Assembly (NCBI GenBank): GCA_000024525.1
Contig: CP001769.1
Coordinates: 682,001-746,000 of the forward strand
Source: Spirosoma linguale DSM 74
GTDB lineage: Bacteria; Bacteroidota; Bacteroidia; Cytophagales; Spirosomataceae
DNA: 64,000 nt
Reading direction: 5' to 3'
Each line of letters starts with the position of its first letter. The stretch's first letter is position 1. Below the pieces are notes generated by a model. That model was not told where the DNA came from, did not search any database, and saw only the letters and a list, made by a program, of their open reading frames with translations. A program made the position numbers and the translations under genes. This document shows, piece by piece, positions 9,145 through 18,245 of this stretch.

Positions 9145-9333
9145 TTATTCGTCGTCCTCTCCCTGGTCGACGTGCCCATGAATAAATCCGCCGGGCAGCT
9201 CTTCCTGATCCTCTAAAGGCGTGTCCCCGGGCTCATGCGGTCCTTCCTGACGCAGAATGGACTCTCTATCCGTTGCACTGCTTCCTCCTTGTTCTCCGTC
9301 GCCCTCTGGCGAGTACCATCTGACCATCTTCAT
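9145..9333 (-). CDS. small acidic hypothetical protein
   Basis: A 62-residue reading frame starting MKMVRWYSPEGDGEQGG. It is rich in Glu, Asp, Gly and Pro and ends HVDQGEDDE. It has no signal peptide, membrane segment or recognised motif, and looks intrinsically disordered. Short acidic proteins of this composition occur in Cytophagales genomes, and the frame has gene-like composition, but there is no context support. It lies between the MocR terminator and a decayed MocR tail, so it could also be chance coding. Confidence 0.4.
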   Translation of the reverse strand: MKMVRWYSPEGDGEQGGSSATDRESILRQEGPHEPGDTPLEDQEELPGGFIHGHVDQGEDDE

Positions 9334-9402
9334 ATCTGTTGCGTTTTTAGCGAATTATCCTCTAAAGAACCGATGAAAGGAGGTGAGGGTTTAGAAAAAG
9401 AG

Positions 9403-9465
9403 AATTCGGTTCGGGCGGCTTCCGAGCGGAGTGTAGCGGTGCTGAAAAAGGTGGTTTATTCTTAA
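9403..9465 (+). pseudogene. remnant of a second MocR gene (3' end only)
   Basis: The frame ends NSVRAASERSVAVLKKVVYS. The intact MocR gene ends with NSTR, an 11-residue segment, then ELERSVAVLKKVVHA. The last 45 bases of the two copies (9005-9049 and 9421-9465) differ at only a few, mostly synonymous, sites. The stretch between NSVR and ERSV is deleted here. No matching N-terminal sequence is present upstream. It is best read as the relic of a paralogous regulator, or of a tandem duplication, whose body was lost. Confidence 0.7.
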
Positions 9466-10120
9466 TAGGTAATCTCCTCTTCGTCCAGCAGCTGTTTAAT
9501 ATTCAAAACGCAGCCATCCATGACGGTAATATTTTCTGACCAGTTGACAACATACCAGGTTGGGTCATTGCGATCGATGACATATACCTTTTGGGCACTT
9601 GTAATCACCCATAGTATTTTCTCGACACCGAAGGCAATAAGCTTCTCTGATTTCTGAATGAGATAGCCGTCCAACAGTCGGAAACGTCGGCCTTGATATC
9701 AACTTCGATCACAATTTTGGGTGGTATGTCGAAGTATTTGCCCTGTAGTTTACCGACTTTCTCTTTTTCAAAGATGACAATATCGTTTCCTAGATTATCC
9801 CCAACGGCTAAATGCAGTCCAATTTTGTTGGTAGCCAGCAGGTATTTTTTTCGGTTGATATGACCACCTAAATAAATAGTCAATAGGGCTACTAAAACTC
9901 CCTGCAAATCGGAACATGACATAATTTCTTCAATCGTTTTCTTTCCTGCCAGTACGTCCCGGTATCCCCGATAGTAAACAGGTTTCCCGCTCCACATTTC
10001 GTAAATGAGGGCAGAGGGTATGTTACGGGTAGATGGACGTCGTTTGGCTGAGGCTACAACTGTCATGCTTCTGTTGAGTTTCTGATTGACAAGTTTGGTA
10101 TAAAAAAATGGCATTTTCAA
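9462..10120 (-). pseudogene. Uma2-family endonuclease, frameshifted
   Basis: Two overlapping frames together make one Uma2-like protein (a PD-(D/E)xK fold common in Bacteroidota and cyanobacteria). The first frame (from 10120) carries the N-terminal part up to PPKIVIEVDIKADVSD, which holds the catalytic Glu-x-Lys-type strand. The second continues with LLDGYLIQKSEKLIAFGVEKILWV and runs to the stop at 9462. Homologous sequence switches frame near 9675-9685 (around GACTGTTGGAC). Restoring one base would join ADVSD to LLDGYL. It is therefore either an inactivated gene or a sequencing error. I see no slippery heptamer that would suggest programmed frameshifting. Confidence 0.7.
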
Positions 10121-10124
10121 GCGA

Positions 10125-10385
10125 TTAGACAGCCTGTTTCCATGTTCTGTACTCGTTTGACATACAGAGGCCGCAGGGTCGAAACCCCATCTTAATTGCT
10201 TCCGTTTCGTTCCGAAAAAAGACTCGGTTTTCGACCTTCATCCGTTTACCGGCCCGGCAGTGAAGCCGACCATAAATTTTGCCGGGCCGGTAACCACCCA
10301 GCGTGATTTCACCCCGTTTCACTAGGCCAAACAAGGCGCTGCGTCGGGCAACCAGGCTTGTTCCCAAATCGGTGTGGCGAATCAT
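10125..10385 (-). CDS. stand-alone Ada-like metal-binding domain protein
   Basis: An 86-residue protein made only of a domain like the N-terminal zinc-binding methyl-phosphotriester domain of Ada (KIYGRLHCRAGKRMKVENRV, then EAIKMGFRPCGLCM). Cys43, Cys71 and Cys74 are present. In E. coli Ada the first pair is CxxxC, but here the second position is Lys (CRAGK), so one ligand of the usual four is missing or supplied otherwise. Its ATG overlaps the TGA of the oxygenase gene (ATGA), so it is the last gene of a three-gene alkylation-repair operon. It probably senses or repairs methylated DNA backbone, or has become a simple DNA-binding module. That is an inference. Confidence 0.8.
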   Translation of the reverse strand: MIRHTDLGTSLVARRSALFGLVKRGEITLGGYRPGKIYGRLHCRAGKRMKVENRVFFRNETEAIKMGFRPCGLCMSNEYRTWKQAV

Positions 10386-11077
10386 GCCGCATCATGAAAA
10401 ATCAACCCTACAGTCATGCGGTTACCCTGCCTTACTTCGCTGACACCATGCCGCATCGTGACCCGGTAATAGCCGCGCGCCCCTTTTGCGGGTCTGAATT
10501 TGGTCGTGAACAGCAGAATCTGCCCTTGTTTCGGTTGCAAAACGGTTACTTTGGACTGCATCCGGGGCCGCTGCTCAAGCATAATAAATTCGCCCCCTGT
10601 ATACTCCTCTCCCGGCTGATTCAGGAATAAAACAGCCTGAAACGGAAAATATAACTCGCCGTACATGTCCTGATGGAGCGCATTCCAGCCGCCGGTACGG
10701 TACTTGAGGATGAGGGGTGTGGGTCGAGTTTGTCCGGCTTCGTGACAGATGGCGAGCCATTCATCGAGCGTGGTCGGGTAGCGTTGCGAAAGATTGAGCT
10801 TTGCGTTCCAGTCGTTGGCAACTGGCGCCAGTTGCGTAAATAAATCATGCCTAAGGGTGTCGATAGCCGGGGGCAATGGATACGTGAAGTATTTGTATTC
10901 GCCACTCCCGTAGCCATGATTCTGCATCACAATTGTTTTACGATACAATACCGGTGAGTCATAGAGTGCAGCCATTTGCCGGCATTCATCGGCCGTTAGG
11001 AGTGAGGGTAACAGCGCAAAACCCGTTTCGGTCAGGGTTTGCTGATGAGTGGGCCAGTGAACGGTAGTGATAGTCAT
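10382..11077 (-). CDS. 2-oxoglutarate/Fe(II) dioxygenase, Oxygenase-NA (AlkB-like repair) type
   Basis: A 231-residue cytoplasmic protein with the facial triad His135-x-Asp137 (WNALHQDMYGE) and His210 (TMRHGVSEVR), and a candidate 2-oxoglutarate-binding Arg220. The long conserved C-terminal half (LILKYRTGGWNALHQDMYG, YTGGEFIMLEQRPRMQS, GYYRVTMRHGVSEV) matches the PF09859 family, annotated as an oxygenase for oxidative demethylation of damaged DNA. It sits between an AraC-Ogt fusion gene and an Ada-like zinc-domain gene, which supports a role in removing alkyl damage. The product of the reaction would be formaldehyde plus repaired base. Substrate preference cannot be read from the sequence. 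Confidence 0.85.
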   Translation of the reverse strand: MTITTVHWPTHQQTLTETGFALLPSLLTADECRQMAALYDSPVLYRKTIVMQNHGYGSGEYKYFTYPLPPAIDTLRHDLFTQLAPVANDWNAKLNLSQRYPTTLDEWLAICHEAGQTRPTPLILKYRTGGWNALHQDMYGELYFPFQAVLFLNQPGEEYTGGEFIMLEQRPRMQSKVTVLQPKQGQILLFTTKFRPAKGARGYYRVTMRHGVSEVRQGNRMTVGLIFHDAA

Positions 11078-11107
11078 GATTATTCCGGTTAAACACTTTT
11101 TTGTACG

Positions 11108-12004
11108 CTATTTGTCAACTTGGGCGGCCTCCCAGCCGAGCATGGCCTGTTTGCGTTCAGCACCCCAGCGGTACCCGCCGAACAGCCCCGTCTTTTTGAT
11201 GACCCGGTGGCAGGGAATCAGGTACCCAACCGGGTTTGAACCAATGGCGGTCCCTACGGCCCGCGAGGCTGTGGGCTGACCGATGGCGTTGGCAATCTGG
11301 TCGTAACTCGCCAGATCGCCTTCCGGAATCTTCAGCAACGCTTCCCATACCTTTAGCTGAAAAGCGGAGCCGCGCATCAGCACCGACAGAACGGGTTTAC
11401 TGCCTGTCCGTTCGGCCAACCCAACCGCCGGAGGGTTAAAAATCTGGTCAGCCAGCGGCTGCAGCGTAATAGGGTCATGCTGAAATGAGACCTCGGGCCA
11501 GGCGGATGCCAGAATGGTTTCGACTGTATCACCCTCATTCAGGAAGTGTAGCAGGGCAATTCTGCCGTTTATGGCCCCCAGAAGATACCGCCCGAACGGA
11601 CTGGTGAAAAGGCCATACGCGAGGACTAAGCCGGAGCCGCCCTGTTTGAATTGCCCCGGCGTGATGCCTTCAATGTTGACGAATAAATCGTGCAGCCGAC
11701 CCGTACCCGAAAGCCCCGCATCGTAAGCTGCATCTGTCAGGGGTGCGCCGTTGCGCAGCCTGGTTTTGGCGTGTTCGAGGGTCAGGTACTGGCTGAACTT
11801 TTTGGGACTGACACCCGCCCATTCCGTAAAAAGCCGCTGAAAGTGAAACTCGCTCAGATTCACTTTTTCGGCCAGTTCACTCAGGGATGGCTGTTCTCGA
11901 TAAGTAGCAGTCAGGTGTTCGATAGCGCGGGCAATCTGCTGATAGGTGAATGTGCTGTCGGATGTCATCGTCGTTGTTGTGCGGGTTTGAATGCTGATGT
12001 TCAA
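11108..12004 (-). CDS. AraC-type regulator fused to O6-methylguanine-DNA methyltransferase
   Basis: Residues about 20-115 are an AraC helix-turn-helix pair (ARAIEHLTATYREQPSLSELAEKVNLSEFHFQRLF, then TDAAYDAGLSGTGRLHDLF). Residues about 125-290 are a methyltransferase domain with the suicide cysteine at about residue 265 in IPCHRV, followed by GGYRWGAERKQAML. This is the layout of E. coli Ada without its N-terminal zinc domain, which is encoded separately at the end of the same operon. The protein accepts methyl groups from O6-methylguanine and probably activates its own operon. The start may instead be Met13 (11968), because the first 12 residues are low-complexity. It is first in the operon, 30 bases before the oxygenase gene. 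Confidence 0.92.
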   Translation of the reverse strand: MNISIQTRTTTTMTSDSTFTYQQIARAIEHLTATYREQPSLSELAEKVNLSEFHFQRLFTEWAGVSPKKFSQYLTLEHAKTRLRNGAPLTDAAYDAGLSGTGRLHDLFVNIEGITPGQFKQGGSGLVLAYGLFTSPFGRYLLGAINGRIALLHFLNEGDTVETILASAWPEVSFQHDPITLQPLADQIFNPPAVGLAERTGSKPVLSVLMRGSAFQLKVWEALLKIPEGDLASYDQIANAIGQPTASRAVGTAIGSNPVGYLIPCHRVIKKTGLFGGYRWGAERKQAMLGWEAAQVDK

Positions 12005-12109
12005 GTTGTTTGGTGATACAAAGGTCGCTCGAAAAGTGGGCCGGATAAACCCGATTCTTGCTAAGTTAAGTGGGACAAAACGGGCTGTCAGTTAATGCAG
12101 GTGATTCGG

Positions 12110-12117
12110 TATCTTTG
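12110..12117 (+). promoter_or_regulatory. Bacteroidota-type -7 element (TATCTTTG)
   Basis: The sequence fits the TAnnTTTG consensus exactly and lies 58 bases before the C25 peptidase start. The upstream -33 TTTG element is poor (only TTA at 12092-12094), so this is a plausible but unproven promoter. Confidence 0.4.
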
Positions 12118-12174
12118 GTGAAAATTGAGCGTATGCCTGTTGAGTAATCAGCGCCCGCAGAGGTTCATCCACGT

Positions 12175-15100
12175 ATGAAAAAAGGGTTACTTTTTATCTT
12201 CTTCCTGGTCAATGCGCTGGTCCTGAACGGGCAAAGCCGATTTGGTAACGAATGGATACGACCGGGCCAGAAATACCTCAAATTTACCGTCAATCAGGCA
12301 GGGATTTACCGGGTTGGCTACGAGGATATTAAAGCCGCTGATGCGTCCTTTCTGAAAACCAATCCGGCCCGCTGGCAACTGTTTTTCAGGGGAGAGGAGG
12401 TCGCTATTCGGGTGGTCGGGCAGCAGGATGGGACTTTCGATGCCCAGGATTACATTGAGTTTTATGGCATCGGGAACGACGGCGCGCAGGATTCGGTCGT
12501 TTACCGACCCCAACAGCGACTACATTCCTACCAAACCCTTTTCTCCGATAAAACAGCGTTCTTCCTGACCAGTAACCCGACGTTGACCGGCAAACGAATG
12601 CCCGAACTGAACCTGTCGGCGCAGGGATTGACGCCCGAGCCGTTTCATGTGGAAGAGACCGTTCAGGCCTTCACGAGCGAGTACACGTTCAATAACCTGA
12701 AGGGGCTGGAGCCGTACCTGCAACAAAGCTATTTTGAGCCGGGTGAGGGCTGGTCCGGACGGCAGCTTACCGCCGATTCTGTGGGCGTTGTTCAACTGAA
12801 ACTGCCGGGCCGGACATCAGCAAACTGGCCCGTTACGCTGGAAGGCATGGTCAACGGGCGCGATAATTCCTACCACCAACTCCAGCTTCAACTCGACGCC
12901 AGTACCACCTCGCCCCTGTCTGTGGAGCCGTTTAGCGGATTTACGAGTCAGACATTTAAGGCAACGGTTACGCCGACAACGATTCAGAATGATCAACTTA
13001 CTTTGCGGTTCCGGGGCGTGAAAAGCGGCTTTACCACCAACTATTCCATCACCTACCTCAAGGTGGCCTATCCGCAGGCGCTGGATATGACCGGGCAGGT
13101 CGGCAAGGTGTTTACCATACCGGCCAACCCGCGCCTAAGTGCTTTACTGGCCGTCAGAAATGTGCCAGCCACGTCGCTCGCGTACGATATTACCGACCCC
13201 GCCAATGTCCGGTTGCTGGCTACCCAACCTTCCGGCGACCAAACGCAGGTGGTTGTGAATGAGATGGCTCGGAGCCGGGTCGTGTTGATTACCAATAAAA
13301 TCAATAAACCGCTGGCTATCCAGCCGATCCAATTTCGAACGGCGGTTCCCGAAACGGCGGATTACGTTATCATCACGCACGCATCGCTCCGGCAGTCGGC
13401 CGCTACGTATGCCGGTTACCGGTCTTCGGCAGCAGGGGGGAGCTACAAGCCGTTCATTGTCGAATCCGACTCCCTCTACGACCAGTTCAATTACGGTGAG
13501 AAGAGCCCGCTGGCACTTCGGCGTTTTGCCGATTATCTGGTGGCTAACACGGCTGTTAAGCACTTGTTGCTCGTAGGCCGGGCGAATAGTTACCCGTATA
13601 CGGTCAAAACCGCTACCGACGATTTAGTCCCGACCATGGGCTATCCCGGTTCCGATATTCTGCTGTCGGCCGGGCTGGGTGGTTTCCCCCCGAACACGCC
13701 CGCCATCCCGACCGGGCGCATCAATGCAACGACCAACGATCAGGTACTTACGTATCTGGACAAGGTGAAACAGATGGAAGGGGCCAGTTACAACGGGCTT
13801 TGGCGAAAGCACATTGTTCACATCAGCGGGGGTAAATCGGCGGGTGAAATATCCAGCCTGCGCGAAGCCCTCAACGACATTGGCCGTATCTATACCGATG
13901 GTCTGTTGGGCGGTCAGGTAACGGCGTTCAGCAAAAACACCAATGCCGAAGTTGAGCAGATCAATATTGCCCCGCAGGTGAATGACGGGGTTAGTCTGGT
14001 AACGTTTTTTGGTCATGCCGGACCGGCCATCACCGATATGAATTTCGGGTTTGCTTCTCCGCCCGAAAACGGGTTCCGTAATCAATATTATCCGTTTATG
14101 ATCTTTAACGGCTGTGGGGTCGGAGAGATCTTCTCCAGCTTCAAAACCCTATCGACGGATTGGCTGCTGGCTCCGCAAAAAGGCGCAGGCCTGGTGCTGG
14201 CACACTCGTATTACAGCTACGAACTGCCCACAACGCGGTACCTGACCAAACTGTATTCCCGCTTATACACCGATGCCAGTACGCTGGGTATGCCTTTCGG
14301 CAAGGTGCAGCAGCAGGTTAACCTGGCGTTGGAAAAAGAAGGTGTGGACGGATACGACATCTCCGTGATTCTGCAAATGCTTTTGCAGGGCGACCCCGCC
14401 CTGAGTATGTATCCGCTACCAAATCCGGACTTTTCGGTCGAGTCGAAGGGGCTGTATATTCAGGGTAAAGTAGTGGGCAGCTCGCTACAAAACAGCGATT
14501 CACTGCGGGTTGTTGTTCCGGTAGCCAACCTCGGTAAGTTCGTGGCTGGTCAGTTGGTGGCATTGGCGTTGACAAAAACGAGCAACGGCAGTGCGGCCAC
14601 CACCACGCTCCGGTTTCCGGCCTTTCGGTACCGCGATACGCTGGTATATACCATCGCCAAAGACGAAAAGCTACAGAAACTGGAGGTGACGATCGATCCC
14701 GGGAATCAGCTTGTTGAGTTGAGCAAGTCAAATAACAAAGCCAGCCTGGACATCGACTGGGCGCAGGCGAAGACGAGTACCAGTTACCCGCCCAATCGAT
14801 TTCCTGACCGGGTAAGCCCGGAAATCAGCGTTTTCCTCGACGGAAAAGTCCGGGAAAATCAGGCAATCGTTGGGGTGAACCCCCGTATAGAGGTGTTTAT
14901 TCTGGACGAGAACCCGCTCTCGCCAACCGATACGAGTGCCGTTGAGGTCTATCTGAAAAGTTGCGCCAGTTGCTCCCCCAACAAACTGCCGTCGGCCCGG
15001 TTCACGGTGTCGGCGGTTTCGGCAAACCAGCTTCGGGTAGCTACAAACGCTGTGCTTCAGCCTGGGGGGAGCTATCAACTTATTGTGTTCGGGAAAGATG

Positions 15101-15435
15101 CCGCCGGAAATCGTACGCAACCGCCCTACGTACTCGATATTGGCGTTGTAGCTGAGGATAAGCCCGTTACGGTAACCGCCTACCCAAATCCGGCGACGAC
15201 CTACGTGAAATTTGACCTGAATTTGAATCTAACCGAACTGCCCACCGAATCCCGGCTGCTGATTTATAATCCGTCGGGCGTGCTGGTCTATACCGATACG
15301 GTGTCGGTAACTACCGGCAAAAACACATGGCTTTGGCAGGCAACCGCAGCGGGCGTTTACCCGTATTCGTTCCGGTTAACCTATAAAGACGGCCGCACCG
15401 AAATGCATACCGGCAAGGTGGTCTGGCAACATTAG
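12175..15435 (+). CDS. gingipain-like (C25) cysteine peptidase with T9SS sorting domain, PorU-like
   Basis: A 1086-residue secreted protein. It has a signal peptide (MKKGLLFIFFLVNALVLNGQ), then a beta-rich N-terminal region (residues about 20-370) of the kind preceding PorU-type peptidases. A C25 catalytic domain follows, with His614 in TFFGHAGP and Cys647 in FNGCGVGEIF. Next are Ig-like or CARDB-like modules, and finally a sorting domain starting at about residue 1000 (TAYPNPATTYVKF) and ending in KVVWQH. Family members include the T9SS sortase PorU and exported proteases, and in Cytophagales similar proteins are called PorU2. Whether this one is a sortase or a cargo protease cannot be told from sequence. 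Its stop overlaps that of the next, convergent gene by 4 bases. Confidence 0.85.
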   Translation: MKKGLLFIFFLVNALVLNGQSRFGNEWIRPGQKYLKFTVNQAGIYRVGYEDIKAADASFLKTNPARWQLFFRGEEVAIRVVGQQDGTFDAQDYIEFYGIGNDGAQDSVVYRPQQRLHSYQTLFSDKTAFFLTSNPTLTGKRMPELNLSAQGLTPEPFHVEETVQAFTSEYTFNNLKGLEPYLQQSYFEPGEGWSGRQLTADSVGVVQLKLPGRTSANWPVTLEGMVNGRDNSYHQLQLQLDASTTSPLSVEPFSGFTSQTFKATVTPTTIQNDQLTLRFRGVKSGFTTNYSITYLKVAYPQALDMTGQVGKVFTIPANPRLSALLAVRNVPATSLAYDITDPANVRLLATQPSGDQTQVVVNEMARSRVVLITNKINKPLAIQPIQFRTAVPETADYVIITHASLRQSAATYAGYRSSAAGGSYKPFIVESDSLYDQFNYGEKSPLALRRFADYLVANTAVKHLLLVGRANSYPYTVKTATDDLVPTMGYPGSDILLSAGLGGFPPNTPAIPTGRINATTNDQVLTYLDKVKQMEGASYNGLWRKHIVHISGGKSAGEISSLREALNDIGRIYTDGLLGGQVTAFSKNTNAEVEQINIAPQVNDGVSLVTFFGHAGPAITDMNFGFASPPENGFRNQYYPFMIFNGCGVGEIFSSFKTLSTDWLLAPQKGAGLVLAHSYYSYELPTTRYLTKLYSRLYTDASTLGMPFGKVQQQVNLALEKEGVDGYDISVILQMLLQGDPALSMYPLPNPDFSVESKGLYIQGKVVGSSLQNSDSLRVVVPVANLGKFVAGQLVALALTKTSNGSAATTTLRFPAFRYRDTLVYTIAKDEKLQKLEVTIDPGNQLVELSKSNNKASLDIDWAQAKTSTSYPPNRFPDRVSPEISVFLDGKVRENQAIVGVNPRIEVFILDENPLSPTDTSAVEVYLKSCASCSPNKLPSARFTVSAVSANQLRVATNAVLQPGGSYQLIVFGKDAAGNRTQPPYVLDIGVVAEDKPVTVTAYPNPATTYVKFDLNLNLTELPTESRLLIYNPSGVLVYTDTVSVTTGKNTWLWQATAAGVYPYSFRLTYKDGRTEMHTGKVVWQH

Positions 15436-16133
15436 GGTAGCCGGTTGGTGCTGAGTAATGTCCATTTTTGTCGGCTTCCTGATGTAACAATACCTTTGCC
15501 GATACAGTCCGGCGTGGCCTGGCAGTAGGCGAGGGCGGTGTTTTCGCGGTAAACCAGCCCTACGTTCGGCGCATACATCCGAACGTATTTATTAAGGCCG
15601 ATAAGGGTCGAGTCGTTCGGGCCTACTACGGATATGACGTTGTCGAAGGATCGCTTATTCAACGTGAGGGGTCGGCCCGCGTTCTGATACCGCAGCAGGG
15701 TATCGGGACGGGCATTGTAGGTATTCACATTCCAGGTGGTAGCCGCCGAAATCGGGAACACCAGGCTCACCGTCGGTACATTAGTCTCCTGGCTGACAAC
15801 CTCCGAAAGCGTTTTATAAACCGTCCGGACGGCGTTCACCTTCCAGTCGGCCTGATCCGAGTTACGGGCTGATTCTTCAACCTGATAAACCAGTTGTCCG
15901 TTGCGCACAAATGAACTGCCAACCTTCTGCTGAACCTGAAATACGCGCGTAGAAGCCGGGCTTGTGAGCGAATACGTTTCCTGCGTAACCTGGTAAATCC
16001 AGTAATCGCCGGTTTGTAGCGGGAAATAGGCCGAATCGTCGGGGAGCGGGTCCGTTGCTGGCTGGCACCCAGTTAGCAGGGCAACGACAACCAGGAAAAC
16101 AGAGAGATGATATCGTCGGCGATTTTTGAGCAT
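15432..16133 (-). CDS. hypothetical lipoprotein
   Basis: A 233-residue protein with a signal sequence and a lipobox ending LLTGC. The mature part begins with an acidic, Pro-rich linker (QPATDPLPDDS), then YFPLQTGDYWIYQVTQETYS. This pattern of a beta-rich domain in which text such as PLQTGDYWIY recurs is seen in many uncharacterised Bacteroidota lipoproteins. No enzymatic motif is visible. It is convergent with the C25 peptidase (4-base overlap of the stops) and divergent from the lasso cyclase gene 162 bases away. No function is assigned. Confidence 0.75.
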   Translation of the reverse strand: MLKNRRRYHLSVFLVVVALLTGCQPATDPLPDDSAYFPLQTGDYWIYQVTQETYSLTSPASTRVFQVQQKVGSSFVRNGQLVYQVEESARNSDQADWKVNAVRTVYKTLSEVVSQETNVPTVSLVFPISAATTWNVNTYNARPDTLLRYQNAGRPLTLNKRSFDNVISVVGPNDSTLIGLNKYVRMYAPNVGLVYRENTALAYCQATPDCIGKGIVTSGSRQKWTLLSTNRLP

Positions 16134-16295
16134 GGTTTAACGGCAACTAATGCCTTCAGCGTACAGAACCTTGTTCAGTCAGGCTTGTCAGATGTAGCTA
16201 CGAATGTACAAAAGATACCTATCGGAAGGCCCTGTACCCATAAATTCGGTAGCTTTAACGACTATAGATAACACAGCCACTGATTATTCAGGCAT

Positions 16296-18239
16296 ATGGG
16301 GGGGATTGCGGGCATAATCCGATTTGATGGACAAAACGTACTCGATACGGACCGAAGCCGGGTAATTGAGTTGCTTAAACATCGGGGTAACCCGACCAGC
16401 CGGGTAGTCAGTGGGGGAGTACTGCTGGCATTCGGCGGCAGGCTGGAAAGAGCCGGTTTTGCCGACGCCACCGTCGATATGGACCAGTACGCCGGGAGAA
16501 AAAACGGCTCTTTCTTGGATACGTATAGCCGTAGCGGTTGCCGGTCGCTGAACGAGCTAACGGCGGATTTCTCCCTGGCTCTCTGGGACCAGGCCCGGCA
16601 AACGCTCGTCTGCGCCCGCGATTGCATGGGCATAAAACCGTTGTATTATGTGCATCAGCCCGGCCAATTTGTGGCTTTTGCGTCCGAAATAAAAGCACTA
16701 CTGGCGCTACGGGAGGTGATAGTTCGCCCCAACGAGCATAAATTTCGGGAGTATCTAACTTGGTCTACTGAATATATCCCCTACAGCGCCGAAACATTTT
16801 ATGACGGTATTTTCAGCGTGCTGCCGGGTCATTATGCCGCGATGAATGCCCAGGGCGTCGAGGTGCTTCCCTACTGGCAAATCGACTGTAACCGGTACGC
16901 CGATTTAACCAGCCCCGGCGATTACCCGGCCTTCTTCAAGACCTGCTTTACGGAGTCCGTCGACCGCCGGATGTCCGGTAAAAAACTCGTTGGGGCGCAT
17001 TTGAGCGGAGGACTCGATTCGTCTTCGGTGAGTTGTGTGGCGCAGGCCTTGTTACAGCAGCAGCAACGCCCGGCCCTGCATACGTTCAACATCGACACCG
17101 AACAACCCTCGGCCGATGAGCAGGCATTTGTGCAGGCCGTTGTCGATCAATGGCACCCCAGCCACCATACCGTTCACCCGATCAGCAATGTGCTCGACTC
17201 GGTGCTGAAAATTAACCGCCTGTTCGACCGGCCGGAGCATTTTATTATCCCGTCCAGCTTTCACCTGAGCGTGTCGCAGGCTACGCAGCAGATCGGTTGC
17301 GATAGCCTGCTGACCGGTCATGACGGCGATAGCGTCGCAACCACGGGTTTCGACTTTCTGGAGCAGCTTGTTGATGCCGCCGATTGGGCGAATCTAAAAA
17401 CGGCCTGTCAGCAGATTACGGGCTTGCCGGGCCGCAATCTGGTTCATATTCATGCAAACTGGACGAGCTTATCCGACCAGTCGAAGTTTGACCAATACGC
17501 GCTGAGCGTTATTGGGAGCAACCTGAAAAAACGATTTCGGGAGCAGCCGATTGCCGACTTTCTGACCATGTTTCGGGCGCAGAAGGCCACGCTTGGGCTG
17601 TCGTCATCGGCTTTTATACGCTACCTGTCGAAGCGGCTGTTAAACCGGTTGACCGCAACGGTTCCCCTCGCTACCCCGCTGAGCGATGCCTTCAGCCAGC
17701 GGGTGCCGGTACGGGCGCAGCAGACAACGGCGGGGTTGACGGCCGGTTGGACAGCGGGCCAGCAGATGCCGCTCAATCAGGTTCTCAACACAACCAACGT
17801 CATTTGTAATGAGCAAATGAATCACATCGGCGAATACTACGGGCATAGTTATTCGTTTCCTTTCTTCGACAAACACGTTATTGAGCTATGCCTGGCGACC
17901 CCGCTCGCGGTTCATTTCGACCGGGGCCGGGGGAGGGGGCTCATTCGGAATGGGTTAGGGTCTGTGTTGCCACCGGCCGTTACCAGCCGACTCACCAAAG
18001 CCAATTTTGTGGAGTATGGTACGCTCTCCGCCCAGCAGCTCTATCAGGCCACCCGTGAGCTGTTTTCTTCGGCTAACCATGCCATCTGGACGGTAGTTGA
18101 TCGGCATAAATTCGATCAGCTTGTCAAAACGGTGTTCGACCTGCAGTTGCCTGTAAGCCGAAAAACCCGCTTCAACTGGATGCTTTGCCGGGTTATTTAC
18201 CTGGCCCTCTGGCTCGATACCCTGCCCAAAACATCCTGA
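16296..18239 (+). CDS. lasso-peptide cyclase (asparagine-synthetase-like, C protein)
   Basis: A 647-residue protein with the two-domain fold of glutamine-dependent asparagine synthetase. The N-terminal glutaminase-like part starts MGGIAGIIRFDG, so the catalytic Cys2 of AsnB is Gly and glutamine hydrolysis is impossible. The synthetase part has the ATP pyrophosphatase loop SGGLDSS at residues 237-243 and LLTGHDGDS. Loss of Cys2 is normal in lasso macrolactam synthetases, which adenylate an Asp or Glu side chain and join it to the new N-terminus. The gene faces the other lasso genes: its stop is 6 bases from the stop of the nucleotidyltransferase gene. A diverged asparagine synthetase is the alternative, but the neighbours argue against it. 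Confidence 0.88.
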   Translation: MGGIAGIIRFDGQNVLDTDRSRVIELLKHRGNPTSRVVSGGVLLAFGGRLERAGFADATVDMDQYAGRKNGSFLDTYSRSGCRSLNELTADFSLALWDQARQTLVCARDCMGIKPLYYVHQPGQFVAFASEIKALLALREVIVRPNEHKFREYLTWSTEYIPYSAETFYDGIFSVLPGHYAAMNAQGVEVLPYWQIDCNRYADLTSPGDYPAFFKTCFTESVDRRMSGKKLVGAHLSGGLDSSSVSCVAQALLQQQQRPALHTFNIDTEQPSADEQAFVQAVVDQWHPSHHTVHPISNVLDSVLKINRLFDRPEHFIIPSSFHLSVSQATQQIGCDSLLTGHDGDSVATTGFDFLEQLVDAADWANLKTACQQITGLPGRNLVHIHANWTSLSDQSKFDQYALSVIGSNLKKRFREQPIADFLTMFRAQKATLGLSSSAFIRYLSKRLLNRLTATVPLATPLSDAFSQRVPVRAQQTTAGLTAGWTAGQQMPLNQVLNTTNVICNEQMNHIGEYYGHSYSFPFFDKHVIELCLATPLAVHFDRGRGRGLIRNGLGSVLPPAVTSRLTKANFVEYGTLSAQQLYQATRELFSSANHAIWTVVDRHKFDQLVKTVFDLQLPVSRKTRFNWMLCRVIYLALWLDTLPKTS

Positions 18240-18245
18240 AACCAG

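Noticed and set aside
9674..9690. programmed frameshifting in the Uma2 gene
   Set aside because: There is no slippery heptamer, downstream pseudoknot or internal stop arrangement typical of programmed events. Mutation or sequencing error is simpler.
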